Assembly (NCBI GenBank): GCA_021151485.1 | Contig: JAGKXB010000001.1 | Location: forward strand, 1-64,000 | Length of the DNA: 64,000 bases | Direction of reading: 5' to 3' | Origin: Oxalobacteraceae bacterium | GTDB taxonomy: Bacteria > Pseudomonadota > Gammaproteobacteria > Burkholderiales > Burkholderiaceae_D | Part shown: piece by piece, positions 17,685 to 27,459 of the stretch | How the letters are laid out: each line of letters begins with the position of its first letter | How positions within the stretch are numbered: the stretch's first letter is position 1 | Program-made: the position numbers and the translations under genes | The notes under the pieces: generated by a model | Databases searched by the model: none | Seen by the model: only the letters and a program-made list of their open reading frames with translations | Told to the model about the DNA's origin: nothing

Positions 17685-20600
17685 ATGAAGCAACAAGACC
17701 AGGACCTTCGCCAACAAACTCTGGATCTCATTACAGCACAAGCAAATGACCTTGCTGTTAATCAAAGTGCAGCGGTTATGCCTTTGATCAAAGCATGGTT
17801 AGCTTCTTTGGAAGAAGAGGATTTATCCAGCATTACTCCCCAACACCTTGCTTCTGTCTTATTGGATGGATTTTCCCAAGTTGCACAACGCGTACAGCCT
17901 AGCTGCCAAATTGCACCCTTGACCGCTGCTGATGGACACGGTAGCGTTGCCACCGCACTGTTAATCGTGAACCAAGACATGCCATTTCTGGTGGATTCTA
18001 TCGTTATGGCATTACGTAAAAAACATCACGCCATTCGCGCTGTATTTAATACCGTTTTATCTGTACGCCGTAATAATGAAGGTTATGCCACCCATGCCGA
18101 TCGGGCTACCACAGGCAACGATCCATTGGAATCCACCATTTTGTGTCTGCTTTCCGAAGAGTTAGCAAAACAGGATTTAACTGATCTGATCACAGATATA
18201 CAAAGCGTTGCAAAAGACGCCGCTGTCGTACAAAACGCTACAGTATCGTTGTCAGAAAAACTATCCAGCGTTGCCACTGCCGCTACAAACAACACCAATA
18301 GCAACAAAGAAGATGAAGGACAAGAAGTCGCCGCCTTTTTAGAATGGGCAAAAAATGGGGCATTTGAAGCATTCGGCTATGCCTATTATCGCGTCACCTC
18401 CGGCATGAGCGCATTGACACCTGATTTGCCTAGCAGTCTTGGCGTGTTGCAAGATGTCAATCATCCAGTTTATGGCGCTTGTTTGACAGGCATTCCCGGC
18501 GATTTCAATACTTTGTCAGCTCGTGAATATACACTTTCCATCGTCAAAGCTGGCGTGCAATCTACCCTGCATCGTGATCAACCATTGGATTTTATTGGCA
18601 TACGTGACAAAAACGCGCAAGGTGAAATCCTAGGTGAGCATTGCTTTGTCGGCTTGTTCACACGCACGGCAACCGCTACGCCGTTGGCACGCTTGCCATT
18701 TGCACGCGGCAAAATTGCTAAAGTCTTAACCATCGCTGGCGTCAGAAGAGAAGGATTTAGAGCTGAAACATTTTTAGAAATCCTAGAATCCTTGCCACGT
18801 ACCGAAGTGTTAGAAGCAGAACCAGAATGGCTGGCAGCTGTCTGCAGCTCTGTGGTTTCCCTCTACAAACAAGCACGTACCAAAATATTTGCTCGCCACG
18901 ACGTATATCAACGTCATTTGAACGTCTTGGTGTATTTACCACGTGAACGCTATAGCGCCAGCCTGGTTGAAGCATTAAGCCAAGCATTACGTGCCCGCTC
19001 CGGTGCCTGTGATGTGCGCGCCCAAACCCTAGTTGCCGATGGTCCATTGGCCCGTGTGTACTTGATCGCCAACGCTGCGCGTTATCCATTGGATTTGGAA
19101 AACGAAATTGAACAAGCATTGTTAACAGTATTGGATGGCTGGCATACCGAGTTCGATTATTTGGCGGACAACACAACTGATGCCGATTTGCGCAAAAGCG
19201 TACGCAAACTAGTGACAACCTTGCCGGCCGATTACATTGCAGCCACATCAGCCTCGGTAGCTTATCTAGATTGCTGCAACCTGTTGCACAACTCTAATCC
19301 AACACGCGTTACGGTAAGAATAGAAACTGGCAACGATAGCAACAATCCAGCCACCATTCGTTTATATTCTGTCAATAGCGTACCATCTCTATCACGCATC
19401 TTGCCAGCCTTACACAATGCTGGCGTCTCAATAGACCGTGAACAAACATATGCCCTGGCGTCAAAAAACAATGAGAACCGCTTCTTCATCACATGTTTAA
19501 CCATTGATAGTATCAGCGCTACCAAATTCGCTAACAAACAAACTGCCCAAGTGGCAGAAGAATTGTTTGAAGCATTGTTTAACGATGAAGCAGAAGATGG
19601 CCGCTTGAATGGCCTGGTCATCGAAGGTGGTTTGCGCGTCAGAGAAGTGCAATTGGTGCGTGCTTATTTAAGCTACTGGCGTCAAGCGGGTTGTCGTTTT
19701 AGCGTGCGTTATATCGCCGACTGCTTAAGAAAACAACCTGCGTATGTCATGGAATTGGTACAGGCTTTCTTGTTGCGTTTTAATCCTGCTCTTGATGCGA
19801 CACAACGTCAGCAAAGCGGCGCAGCATTGGATGCATTTAAGCAACGTCTGAGTGATATCAATCATGCCGACACAGAAGAAATTTTGCGCAGTTTGACCGA
19901 TTTAATGCTGGCAACATTGCGCACAACATATTTCCAGCAAGGGCAAAACAATGCAGACAATGCAGCCAGCCCAACCATCGTATTCAAATTCGACAGCAGC
20001 AAACTGGCACTCTTACCAGAACCCCGTCCTTATCGCGAGATTTTTGTCTTTTCTCGCCGCTTCGAAGGTGTGCATTTACGCGGCGGCCCGGTCGCACGTG
20101 GTGGTTTGCGCTGGTCAGACCGGATGGAAGATTACCGCACCGAGGTAATGGGCCTGGTCAAAGCACAAATGGTGAAAAACGCCGTGATCGTACCAGCAGG
20201 TGCAAAAGGTGGTTTTGTCTGCAAAATGATGCCGCAAAACGCCACCCGCGAAACCATTGCTGCCGAAGGCGAAGCAATGTACCGACGCTTCATCTCTGGT
20301 TTGCTCGACATTACCGACAACCGGGTTCAAGGTGAAATCATTGCGCCACAAAACACCGTTTGCTACGACCCAGCCGATCCTTATCTGGTAGTCGCAGCGG
20401 ACAAAGGTACGGCAACGTTCTCCGATATCGCCAATGGCATCGCGGTAGAACGTGGCTTCTGGCTGGGCGACGCTTTTGCTTCCGGTGGATCGAATGGTTA
20501 CGACCATAAGAAACTAGGCATCACTGCTAAAGGTGCATGGGAAGCCGTCAAACGCCACTTCTATGAAATGGAGCACGATATGAACACCACCCCCATCACC

Positions 20601-22487
20601 ATGGTGGGAATTGGCGATATGTCGGGCGACGTGTTTGGTAATGGTGTCTTGTTATCACGTCAATTGAAGTTGGTGGCGGCATTTGACCATCGTCACATCT
20701 TTATTGATCCTACACCGGATGTGGCGACATCCTTTGCAGAGCGTACACGCATGTTTGCTTTGCCACGCTCATCCTGGGACGATTACAACAAAGACTTGAT
20801 TTCTGCCGGCGGCGGCGTCTGGCCACGCTCTGCACGTAGCATCACCTTATCACCACAAGCGTGTGCGGCACTGGGAACCAGCGCGACCACCGTCACGCCA
20901 GAAGAATTGTTGCACATCATCTTGTTAGCACCGGTTGACTTGTTCTACAACGGTGGGATTGGTACTTATATCAAATCCTCCAACGAATCTCATGCGCAAG
21001 TAAAAGACAGAGCCAATGATGCCATCCGGGTTAATGGTAAAGAATTGCGCTGCAAAGTGGTGGCAGAAGGCGGCAATTTGGGCGCAACACAAGCCGGCCG
21101 GATTGAATTTGCACAAGCAGGTGGCCGTATTTTCACCGATGCAATTGACAATTCTGCTGGCGTAGATTGCTCTGATCATGAAGTTAACGCCAAAATCTGG
21201 CTGGATGTAGAAGTCAATGCTGGCATATTGAACGTAGAAAAACGCAATCAGCTTTTAAACGCCATGACGCACGATATTGAGGCGCTGGTATTGCGTGACA
21301 ATACGCTACAAACACATTTGCTAGTACGCGAAGCACAAGCGCAATCTGAGCGTCAGGTTCAAGACGGTTATGCCGCTTTGATCGCCAGTTTGGAGCAAGA
21401 AGGTGCGCTTTCACGTGCAATCGAAGAATTGCCAACCGCCGCAGAATTGAGCCAACGTCAAAGCGAAGGCCGTGGGTTGACTACACCAGAATTGGCCGTT
21501 GTCATTGCGCACGTCAAGAATCGTTTGAAACGTATTCTTTCCGCACAACCACTGGTTGAAAACAACTGGGCAAGAGCGTTACTCAAACCTTATTTCCCAG
21601 CAGAATTGGTCGCTACGCGTGATCCATTGGCGCATCCACTGGCCAACGCTATTTTGGCAACCGTCTGTGCGAATGAAATCGTCAACCGCTGTGGACCGTT
21701 GCTGGTAGGTGATTTGGCACAGACTTACGGTGTAGAAGAATGGCAAGTCGTCAGTGCATGGGCCCAAGCATGGGCAGCATTGAATTTGGCACCGATCTTT
21801 GACGTATTGGATGCACATGCATTGACCGTACCACGCACTGTTTCCATGACCGTTGATGCACGCACTCGTGTCTTGCAAAAAGCTGTCACTGAAGGCGTTT
21901 TATCAATTCCTGCAGAACAAAATGCTGCTGAAAATATCGCTGAATTGACACGCTTGTTTAGCCAAGCTGAAACCCTGGCCAAATTGACACCAGCATCGTC
22001 ATTGTCATTGTCTGAAGACAATAAAGCAGCCTCTCTGGCAGCAGAATTTGTCCAAGCATCCCAAGCAATTGATGCGCTTGAAGCCGTAGCGGCATTCTTG
22101 TTTGCCTCGCTCTCAGTCACGCGTCCTAATGACATGGATCTGGCGCAATTCTTACTGGTAGGCATGTCTTTACGTCGCGAAGCAGGGATTGATACATTGG
22201 AACGTAACCTTAAACTTGCACCACAAAACAAGTCTCAGGAAGAGTTACGCGACTATGCGCAACAAGCATTACGACGTGCACAACAGCGTTTGTTAACACT
22301 AGTTTTGAATCAGTCCAATGGTAGTCGCAGTCAATCTGAGCGTCATGATGCTGTGATCGCTGTCATCAAGCAATTGACACAAAACGGTAAATTCAATCCT
22401 TTGACACCATTGGTGCAACAACAATCCCTGGAACACGCCATGCGCGATGTATGGGCGCTGTGTGATGCAGCATCCACGGTGGGATAA
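17685..22487 (+). CDS. gdhB: NAD-specific glutamate dehydrogenase, large (about 180 kDa) type
   Basis: This 1600-residue enzyme oxidises glutamate to 2-oxoglutarate and ammonia with NAD. The length and layout are those of the large bacterial GDH family: a long N-terminal regulatory region with ACT-like parts, then a catalytic core around residues 780-1240. The core shows GGPVARGGLRWSDRMEDYRTEVMGLVKAQMVKNAVIVPAGAKGGF and the nucleotide-binding segments VGIGDMSGDVFGNG and KVVAEGGNLGATQAGR. AGGGA stands before the ATG. The 273 bases upstream contain no supported gene. Standing between astB and astE, it probably consumes the glutamate made by arginine breakdown. Confidence 0.95.
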   Translation: MKQQDQDLRQQTLDLITAQANDLAVNQSAAVMPLIKAWLASLEEEDLSSITPQHLASVLLDGFSQVAQRVQPSCQIAPLTAADGHGSVATALLIVNQDMPFLVDSIVMALRKKHHAIRAVFNTVLSVRRNNEGYATHADRATTGNDPLESTILCLLSEELAKQDLTDLITDIQSVAKDAAVVQNATVSLSEKLSSVATAATNNTNSNKEDEGQEVAAFLEWAKNGAFEAFGYAYYRVTSGMSALTPDLPSSLGVLQDVNHPVYGACLTGIPGDFNTLSAREYTLSIVKAGVQSTLHRDQPLDFIGIRDKNAQGEILGEHCFVGLFTRTATATPLARLPFARGKIAKVLTIAGVRREGFRAETFLEILESLPRTEVLEAEPEWLAAVCSSVVSLYKQARTKIFARHDVYQRHLNVLVYLPRERYSASLVEALSQALRARSGACDVRAQTLVADGPLARVYLIANAARYPLDLENEIEQALLTVLDGWHTEFDYLADNTTDADLRKSVRKLVTTLPADYIAATSASVAYLDCCNLLHNSNPTRVTVRIETGNDSNNPATIRLYSVNSVPSLSRILPALHNAGVSIDREQTYALASKNNENRFFITCLTIDSISATKFANKQTAQVAEELFEALFNDEAEDGRLNGLVIEGGLRVREVQLVRAYLSYWRQAGCRFSVRYIADCLRKQPAYVMELVQAFLLRFNPALDATQRQQSGAALDAFKQRLSDINHADTEEILRSLTDLMLATLRTTYFQQGQNNADNAASPTIVFKFDSSKLALLPEPRPYREIFVFSRRFEGVHLRGGPVARGGLRWSDRMEDYRTEVMGLVKAQMVKNAVIVPAGAKGGFVCKMMPQNATRETIAAEGEAMYRRFISGLLDITDNRVQGEIIAPQNTVCYDPADPYLVVAADKGTATFSDIANGIAVERGFWLGDAFASGGSNGYDHKKLGITAKGAWEAVKRHFYEMEHDMNTTPITMVGIGDMSGDVFGNGVLLSRQLKLVAAFDHRHIFIDPTPDVATSFAERTRMFALPRSSWDDYNKDLISAGGGVWPRSARSITLSPQACAALGTSATTVTPEELLHIILLAPVDLFYNGGIGTYIKSSNESHAQVKDRANDAIRVNGKELRCKVVAEGGNLGATQAGRIEFAQAGGRIFTDAIDNSAGVDCSDHEVNAKIWLDVEVNAGILNVEKRNQLLNAMTHDIEALVLRDNTLQTHLLVREAQAQSERQVQDGYAALIASLEQEGALSRAIEELPTAAELSQRQSEGRGLTTPELAVVIAHVKNRLKRILSAQPLVENNWARALLKPYFPAELVATRDPLAHPLANAILATVCANEIVNRCGPLLVGDLAQTYGVEEWQVVSAWAQAWAALNLAPIFDVLDAHALTVPRTVSMTVDARTRVLQKAVTEGVLSIPAEQNAAENIAELTRLFSQAETLAKLTPASSLSLSEDNKAASLAAEFVQASQAIDALEAVAAFLFASLSVTRPNDMDLAQFLLVGMSLRREAGIDTLERNLKLAPQNKSQEELRDYAQQALRRAQQRLLTLVLNQSNGSRSQSERHDAVIAVIKQLTQNGKFNPLTPLVQQQSLEHAMRDVWALCDAASTVG

Positions 22488-22514
22488 AACTTCGCTTAGG
22501 ATAGGAATCCTACA

Positions 22515-22546
22515 AAAGGGCACTCTCATGGGTGTCCTTTTTTTTA
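22515..22546 (+). terminator. Rho-independent terminator of gdhB
   Basis: AAAGGGCAC and GTGTCCTTT form a 9-base stem with one G-T pair, a loop of about 8 bases and eight T residues. It separates gdhB from astE, whose ATG follows within 20 bases. Confidence 0.85.
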
Positions 22547-22562
22547 CACCTTTGATAGGAAT

Positions 22563-23627
22563 ATGGATATAAGTATGAACATGAATTCACCTTCGCATAC
22601 AAGCATCACAGCGATGATGATAGCCAAAGCTTTGGCGCAAGCTGATCTTACTTATATCGCATCATGCTTTTCTAACGCAGGTTTCATCGTCAAGCTACCA
22701 ACACGTGGCATTTTGCAGATTTATCAAACACCCTCTTCCTATCCGGTTCATCTCCCTCCACCAGGACAAGTTTTGGTTTCGATTGGCATTCATGGTGATG
22801 AAACTGGACCTATCGAGTTATTGGCACACACTCTACATGGTTTGATGAAACAACCACAAACACTGGCAGTCGATCTCATGATCGTGGTGGGAAATATTGA
22901 TGCAATTGCACAAGGCAAACGCTTTATTGATACAGATTTGAATCGCCTCTTCCATACAAATCGACCACACCATGAGAATAAGGAAGCCAAACGCGCAAAA
23001 GATATCATCCGTGCTACGAAAGATTTCTTTGCAGAAAACATTCATGGAGAAAAATGGCACTTGGATTTACACGCCACCATACGACCTTCGCATTACCGCA
23101 ATTTCGCCATCATTGCCGATTTGCAATCAGACAACAAAAAACGGGCTTTAATTTCTTATCTAGGCACGGCAGATATTGCCGCTATCGTCTTTAATCCAAA
23201 ATCAGCAGGTACTTACAGTTATTTTACTGCTGAGCATTTTGGTACCATCAGCGCTACTGTTGAACTAGGACAAGTAGCCCCACTTGGTCAAAATGATGTG
23301 AATACATTGAAAAATATGCAAGTAATGCTCGACAAGCTACTATGCGCCATACCCGTATCATCAGAAACATTTAATACAAGGCCGGCACCACAAATATTTA
23401 AGGTAGTACAAGAAATCATCAAACTTAGTGATGATTTTCATATGACGTGTGATGGTAATACACAAAATTTCACGGCCATGACGCAAGGAACCATCATTGC
23501 GCGTGATAGCACGACAATCTATACCGTACGTCATGAGCAAGAGCATATTGTTTTCCCTAATCCGAATGTCCACATCGGACAACGAGCAGGCTTGATGGTA
23601 GTAAAACAAATTAAATTATCGCGATAA
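22563..23627 (+). CDS. astE: Succinylglutamate desuccinylase
   Basis: The last step of the arginine succinyltransferase pathway, releasing glutamate and succinate. This zinc carboxypeptidase-like enzyme of 354 residues has the metal and substrate motifs VSIGIHGDETGPIELL, GNIDAIAQGKRFIDTDLNRLF and HLDLHATIRPS, and the late catalytic glutamate region SATVELGQVAPLG. The ATG at 22563 has AGGA only 2 bases away, unusually close; ATGs at 22575 and 22581 are possible alternatives. The gene sits just after the gdhB terminator, so it needs its own promoter or read-through. Confidence 0.92.
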   Translation: MDISMNMNSPSHTSITAMMIAKALAQADLTYIASCFSNAGFIVKLPTRGILQIYQTPSSYPVHLPPPGQVLVSIGIHGDETGPIELLAHTLHGLMKQPQTLAVDLMIVVGNIDAIAQGKRFIDTDLNRLFHTNRPHHENKEAKRAKDIIRATKDFFAENIHGEKWHLDLHATIRPSHYRNFAIIADLQSDNKKRALISYLGTADIAAIVFNPKSAGTYSYFTAEHFGTISATVELGQVAPLGQNDVNTLKNMQVMLDKLLCAIPVSSETFNTRPAPQIFKVVQEIIKLSDDFHMTCDGNTQNFTAMTQGTIIARDSTTIYTVRHEQEHIVFPNPNVHIGQRAGLMVVKQIKLSR

Positions 23628-23740
23628 CAAATAATAAAGTCATATTATTGTCAACCATTTAATTTTGAATTCGTTAAATGAACAGATTCAATGGAATCTT
23701 GGAATCTATCTTTTCAAATAACAATTTACAGGGTAAAAAA

Positions 23741-23950
23741 ATGAAAAAATTAATCGCTGTTTTACTCGCAGGGTTGTTCACAGCCTCTGCTTTTGCCGCT
23801 GAAACTGCCTCTACTCCTGCTTCAACTACCGCATCTACTTCTGCTTCAGCACACATCAAAAAGCCACCACGTATTAAGCCCATTTTTAAGAAAAAACCAG
23901 CATCCACACCAAAAGATAGCGGCCCACATACAGTTGTAGAGACAAAATAA
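23741..23950 (+). CDS. Small exported Ala/Ser/Thr/Lys-rich peptide
   Basis: A 69-residue product. The ATG at 23741, after AGGG, begins a signal peptide, MKKLIAVLLAGLFTASAFA, likely cut before AETAS. The mature 50 residues are low-complexity: an Ala/Ser/Thr run, then a basic KKPPRIKPIFKKKPAS segment and a polar tail. The frame is open upstream to 23678 but that part lacks a signal. A strong terminator follows directly, supporting a real short transcript. Function unknown; similar small exported basic peptides are common in Burkholderiales and rarely characterised. Confidence 0.65.
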   Translation: MKKLIAVLLAGLFTASAFAAETASTPASTTASTSASAHIKKPPRIKPIFKKKPASTPKDSGPHTVVETK

Positions 23951-23970
23951 TTATTGCTTGAGTTGCAAAT

Positions 23971-24006
23971 AAAAAAGGCAGAACCAAAAATGAATCTGCC
24001 TTTTTT
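23971..24006 (+). terminator. Rho-independent terminator, probably bidirectional
   Basis: A perfect 12-base stem, AAAAAAGGCAGA with TCTGCCTTTTTT, closes a 12-base loop. It lies between the small exported peptide gene on the plus strand and the convergent yceI gene on the minus strand and could serve both. Confidence 0.9.
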
Positions 24007-24065
24007 CTATTCACTACGACAGTATGTCGATCACACTATCAAATTACCCATATCAAACTACATAA

Positions 24066-24653
24066 TCAGTCTGCTTTAACCGCTTCTACCTGAATTGCTA
24101 ATTTCACTTCTGGTGCTGCAAACATAGGCACGCCATAATTCAAACCGAAATCAGTACGCTTGAATTCTGCTGATGCATCCGCACCACATACCTCTCTTTT
24201 CAACATTGGATGCTGAATACATTTGAACCGATTAATAGTCAAGGTCAATGGTTTTGTCACACCCAACATTGTCATTTCACCATTAACAGCAACTGGTTTA
24301 TCACCATCAAACTTGATGGATTTGCTGGTATAAGTCACCGTTGGAAATTGTGCAACGTTAAACATATCCTTGCCTTTGGCATGCTCAGTCATTTTGGCAT
24401 GTCCGAAATCTATCGAATTCGTATCGATCGTGATGTCCACAGTACCGGTTTTTGCCACACGATCCAAAGTAATCTTACCCGTTGTTTTAGTAAACAACCC
24501 GCGCCAAAATGAAATACCCATATGATCAGCTTCAAAACTAGGATGTGTATGGCTAGGGTCAATCGTATAAGTTTGCGCTAACGCAAACTGCGCAGTTGTT
24601 GCAAATAATGCAACAACAAAATGTTTAAGTTTAATGTTTGTGATGTATTTCAT
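24066..24653 (-). CDS. YceI family periplasmic lipid-binding protein
   Basis: A 195-residue protein with a signal peptide ending [10 protein letters not shown] before [20 protein letters not shown]. The YceI lipocalin-like barrel binds long-chain isoprenoid lipids such as polyprenyl chains. The family pattern is clear: [62 protein letters not shown] and a late [18 protein letters not shown]. Two cysteines near residues 144 and 154 could pair. The gene lies 16 bases after a second YceI gene on the same strand, a likely two-gene operon. YceI proteins are often linked to cytochrome b561, here found at 27460. Confidence 0.92.
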   Translation of the reverse strand: MKYITNIKLKHFVVALFATTAQFALAQTYTIDPSHTHPSFEADHMGISFWRGLFTKTTGKITLDRVAKTGTVDITIDTNSIDFGHAKMTEHAKGKDMFNVAQFPTVTYTSKSIKFDGDKPVAVNGEMTMLGVTKPLTLTINRFKCIQHPMLKREVCGADASAEFKRTDFGLNYGVPMFAAPEVKLAIQVEAVKAD

Positions 24654-24669
24654 ATGATTCCTTAAAAAA

Positions 24670-25347
24670 TTAAATTGACGAACGGGAACTGCGAGTAACT
24701 ACCTTTTTAAAAGGCGCATGCGGTGTCACAACAAGGTGAAACTTAATCCAAACATCATCAGCGACCATGCTGGTATCTTTCCAATCACCTTCGCCAATAT
24801 TGTAATCAAGCCGTTTAATCGGTAAATTTCCTTCAAATACTTGCTGATTCACCTCTTTTTTCACACTGATAGGAAATGCTACATCTCGGGTTTTTCCCTT
24901 GATAGTCAATTTGCCATTAACGTTCAATTTCCCTGGGGCGGCTGATTTTATCGCTCCCAATACGAAAGTTGCCTTTGGGAATTGCGCTGCATTGAACCAG
25001 TCTTTTTGCAAAACTTCTTTGTTGTACTCAGGATCGCCCAGGTCAAAACTATTAATCTGGATTTCAATATTGGCCTTTGAAGCCTCAAGGCGTGCAACAT
25101 CGTAACTAATTTGTGCGTTGAATTTTTTGAATTTAGCTTCGACCGGTACCTGCATTTGCTTAAATACTATGGTAATCGTGCTCTTACTAACATCGATTGC
25201 ATCGGTGGAAATAGATTGAGATATGGAAGCTGGTGATGAAGAAATTTTGGGTACAGATGCTGCATTTGCCATACCAAATAACGTGCCCACAAAACATAAC
25301 AACATAGCAATGTAAAAATGTTGTGACAATCGACGCAAAGCTTGCAT
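24670..25347 (-). CDS. YceI family protein, second copy
   Basis: A 225-residue protein with a long N-terminal signal ([16 protein letters not shown]). The YceI domain begins about residue 50 with [28 protein letters not shown] and carries [36 protein letters not shown] and a late [25 protein letters not shown]. It differs clearly from the neighbouring copy, so it is an old paralogue rather than a recent duplication. It is the first gene of the pair, reading away from the diguanylate cyclase gene. The C-terminus ends in a basic Ser/Arg tail. Confidence 0.9.
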   Translation of the reverse strand: MQALRRLSQHFYIAMLLCFVGTLFGMANAASVPKISSSPASISQSISTDAIDVSKSTITIVFKQMQVPVEAKFKKFNAQISYDVARLEASKANIEIQINSFDLGDPEYNKEVLQKDWFNAAQFPKATFVLGAIKSAAPGKLNVNGKLTIKGKTRDVAFPISVKKEVNQQVFEGNLPIKRLDYNIGEGDWKDTSMVADDVWIKFHLVVTPHAPFKKVVTRSSRSSI

Positions 25348-25459
25348 ATTTATCCTTTCTTTAGGTATGGAATTTACGAAAAAAAGATAGTAGCACTTTA
25401 ATGAAAAACGATAATTACCAGGCCAAACTGCTCAAACAACAAAGTTGCAATAAATATAA

Positions 25460-25488
25460 TTGACATTATTATCATTTTTATTTATGCT
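25460..25488 (+). promoter_or_regulatory. Sigma-70 promoter candidate for the PAS-GGDEF-EAL gene
   Basis: TTGACA (25460-25465) matches the -35 consensus perfectly and stands 17 bases before TATGCT (25483-25488). The predicted start near 25495 leaves a leader of about 125 bases. Confidence 0.6.
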
Positions 25489-25618
25489 AACAACACTGAA
25501 ATCATTGATTAATGTCAATTAATGCCCATAAATCAATGGTTAAACTCGTTAGTGTTTTTCCCATTTTTGACTAATCACTTGATTCTTTGTCTAACAATAA
25601 AATGGCAGGCCCTATCGG

Positions 25619-27310
25619 ATGGACATGAACTACGCAGCAGAAACAATAGAAATAAATGCCCATCAGATTAGTCGTATTGATCAGGTTGTATTGAATAATT
25701 CAATTGATGCGATTTACCTCATAGACCGAGAAAATATGCGTTTCATTGATGCTAATGAAACCGCGACCAGAACTTTAGGTTACAGCCACGCTGAATTACT
25801 ACAACTCGGCCCACAAAACTTAAGACTGGATACGACTGATCCTGCCCTGATTCATCAACACTTTGATGAAATTATTCAATCCGATAGTAAAACAGGCATG
25901 ATCAGGACGACGCATCACCGCAAAGATGGTTCGCGTCTACCGGTTGAAGTGCATCTCAGGGCTTTACAATCTAAAGGCAAGCAAATTTTGCTTGCCTTTG
26001 CCAGAGACATCAGTGCACATATGCAAACAGATGCGTTAACTGGATTACCCAATCGCTCCCTTTTATCAGATCGCCTAGCGCAATTAACAGCATTAGCCAA
26101 TCGCTCAACAAAATCAGTCGCCGTCATGCTGATTGATCTTGACCGCTTCAAAAATATCAATGAAAGCCTGGGCCATGACATTGGTGATCAAATCATCATA
26201 GAAATCGGGCGTAGGCTTGCTGCCAGCATTCCCGATGGCGATACCGTTGCACGTCTGGGAGGCGATGAATTTGTTATGGCGCTGGCCAATGTAGATGAAG
26301 AAGATGTCACTATTTTGGCGCAACAAGTGCTGGAACTGGTATCACAACCCATGGTGATACAAGGTCACGAGTTTTATCCTACAGGTAGCATCGGCATCAG
26401 CCTGTATCCCAAAGATGGTGCCGATTGCCCCACCTTACTAAAAAATGCCGACACTGCCATGTATCGTGCCAAAGCGGCCGGACGTAACAATTTCCAGTTT
26501 TATGCACAGGAAATGAATGCCCGTGCCCTGCACCGCTTACAGCTGGAAGGAGGCTTGCGCCGCGCTTTAGAGCGACAAGAATTTGTTTTGCATTACCAAC
26601 CGCAGTTGGATCTTGCTTCTGGTCAAATTGTTGGCGTCGAAGCCTTGTTGCGTTGGAATCAACCCGGGAAACGCATGTTGCCACCAATCGATTTTATTTC
26701 GATTGCGGAAGAAAGCGGCCTGATTGTGCCGATTGGTGAGTGGGTGATACGTACCGCTTGCATGCAAAGCAAAGCTTGGGAAGAGCAAGGATTGCCACCT
26801 GTCAAAGTGGCCGTTAATTTATCTGCACGTCAATTTCAGCAACAAAATATTGAGGAAATTGTTCATCAAATATTGGAAGAAACCGCTTGCAATCCACGTT
26901 CATTAGAGCTTGAAATCACAGAAAGCGTACTGATGGAAACGCCAGAGGCAACGGCAGAAACGCTACAAAAACTCAACACCATGGGCGTGCAACTTTCGAT
27001 TGATGATTTTGGCACAGGTTACTCCAGCCTGAGTTACCTTAAGCGTTTTCCAATTCATAACCTCAAAATCGATCAATCGTTTGTCAAAGACATCGCCACT
27101 GACTCAGACGATGCCGCCATTACCAAAGCCGTTATCATGCTGGCGCACAGCATGCAATTAAAAGTGATTACTGAGGGAGTGGAAACCGTGGCGCAATTAG
27201 ATTTCTTGCGCCAGCAAGGATGTGATCAAGTGCAAGGTAATTACTTTAGTCAGCCATTGCCAGAGAAAGAAATAACAGCGCTGCTTAAAAACCAATGCAA
27301 CATCTGCTAA
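25619..27310 (+). CDS. PAS-GGDEF-EAL cyclic-di-GMP signalling protein
   Basis: A 563-residue cytosolic protein with three domains: PAS (about 20-135), GGDEF (about 137-298) and EAL (about 305-555). The diguanylate cyclase motif GGDEF is intact at 214-218, but the product-inhibition RxxD site just upstream reads PDGD, so feedback control may be lost. The phosphodiesterase half keeps EAL (341-343) and the catalytic segments NLSARQF, ELEITESVLME, IDDFGTGYSSL, LKIDQSFV and ITEGVET. Both activities look possible; which dominates cannot be read from sequence. The PAS domain may sense a ligand or redox state. It stands alone on the plus strand between the minus-strand yceI pair and cytochrome b561. 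Confidence 0.93.
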   Translation: MDMNYAAETIEINAHQISRIDQVVLNNSIDAIYLIDRENMRFIDANETATRTLGYSHAELLQLGPQNLRLDTTDPALIHQHFDEIIQSDSKTGMIRTTHHRKDGSRLPVEVHLRALQSKGKQILLAFARDISAHMQTDALTGLPNRSLLSDRLAQLTALANRSTKSVAVMLIDLDRFKNINESLGHDIGDQIIIEIGRRLAASIPDGDTVARLGGDEFVMALANVDEEDVTILAQQVLELVSQPMVIQGHEFYPTGSIGISLYPKDGADCPTLLKNADTAMYRAKAAGRNNFQFYAQEMNARALHRLQLEGGLRRALERQEFVLHYQPQLDLASGQIVGVEALLRWNQPGKRMLPPIDFISIAEESGLIVPIGEWVIRTACMQSKAWEEQGLPPVKVAVNLSARQFQQQNIEEIVHQILEETACNPRSLELEITESVLMETPEATAETLQKLNTMGVQLSIDDFGTGYSSLSYLKRFPIHNLKIDQSFVKDIATDSDDAAITKAVIMLAHSMQLKVITEGVETVAQLDFLRQQGCDQVQGNYFSQPLPEKEITALLKNQCNIC

Positions 27311-27321
27311 ACATTCCTTCC

Positions 27322-27428
27322 AAAACCGTCGTCCCCGAATGCTTTAGTCGGGGACCCAGTGACTTTGCTTTTGAGCAGTAAACAACCAAAGACGCTGGAT
27401 TCCCGCCTACACCCGCGGGAACGACGAG
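27322..27428 (+). repeat. Dispersed intergenic repeat, copy A
   Basis: One of four related copies. It starts AAAACCGTCGTCCCCGA, with the hairpin GTCCCCGA/TCGGGGAC around ATGCTTTAG. It continues with CCCAGTGACTTT and, after a variable middle, ends in GACGCTGGATTCCCGCC and a second TCCCGC/GCGGGA hairpin before AACGACG. It lies between the convergent PAS-GGDEF-EAL and cytochrome b561 genes and may also act as a terminator. Confidence 0.85.
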
Positions 27429-27459
27429 TGCGATGGATATGAGCATGACGGATAGTCAA

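Noticed and set aside
17470..17688. Plus-strand frame of 72 codons before gdhB
   Set aside because: Composition looks like translated A+T-rich leader, there is no ribosome binding site, and it overlaps the gdhB start.
25441..25495. Fur-box-like sequence near the PAS-GGDEF-EAL promoter
   Set aside because: The TGATAATAAT resemblance is partial and expected by chance in A+T-rich DNA.
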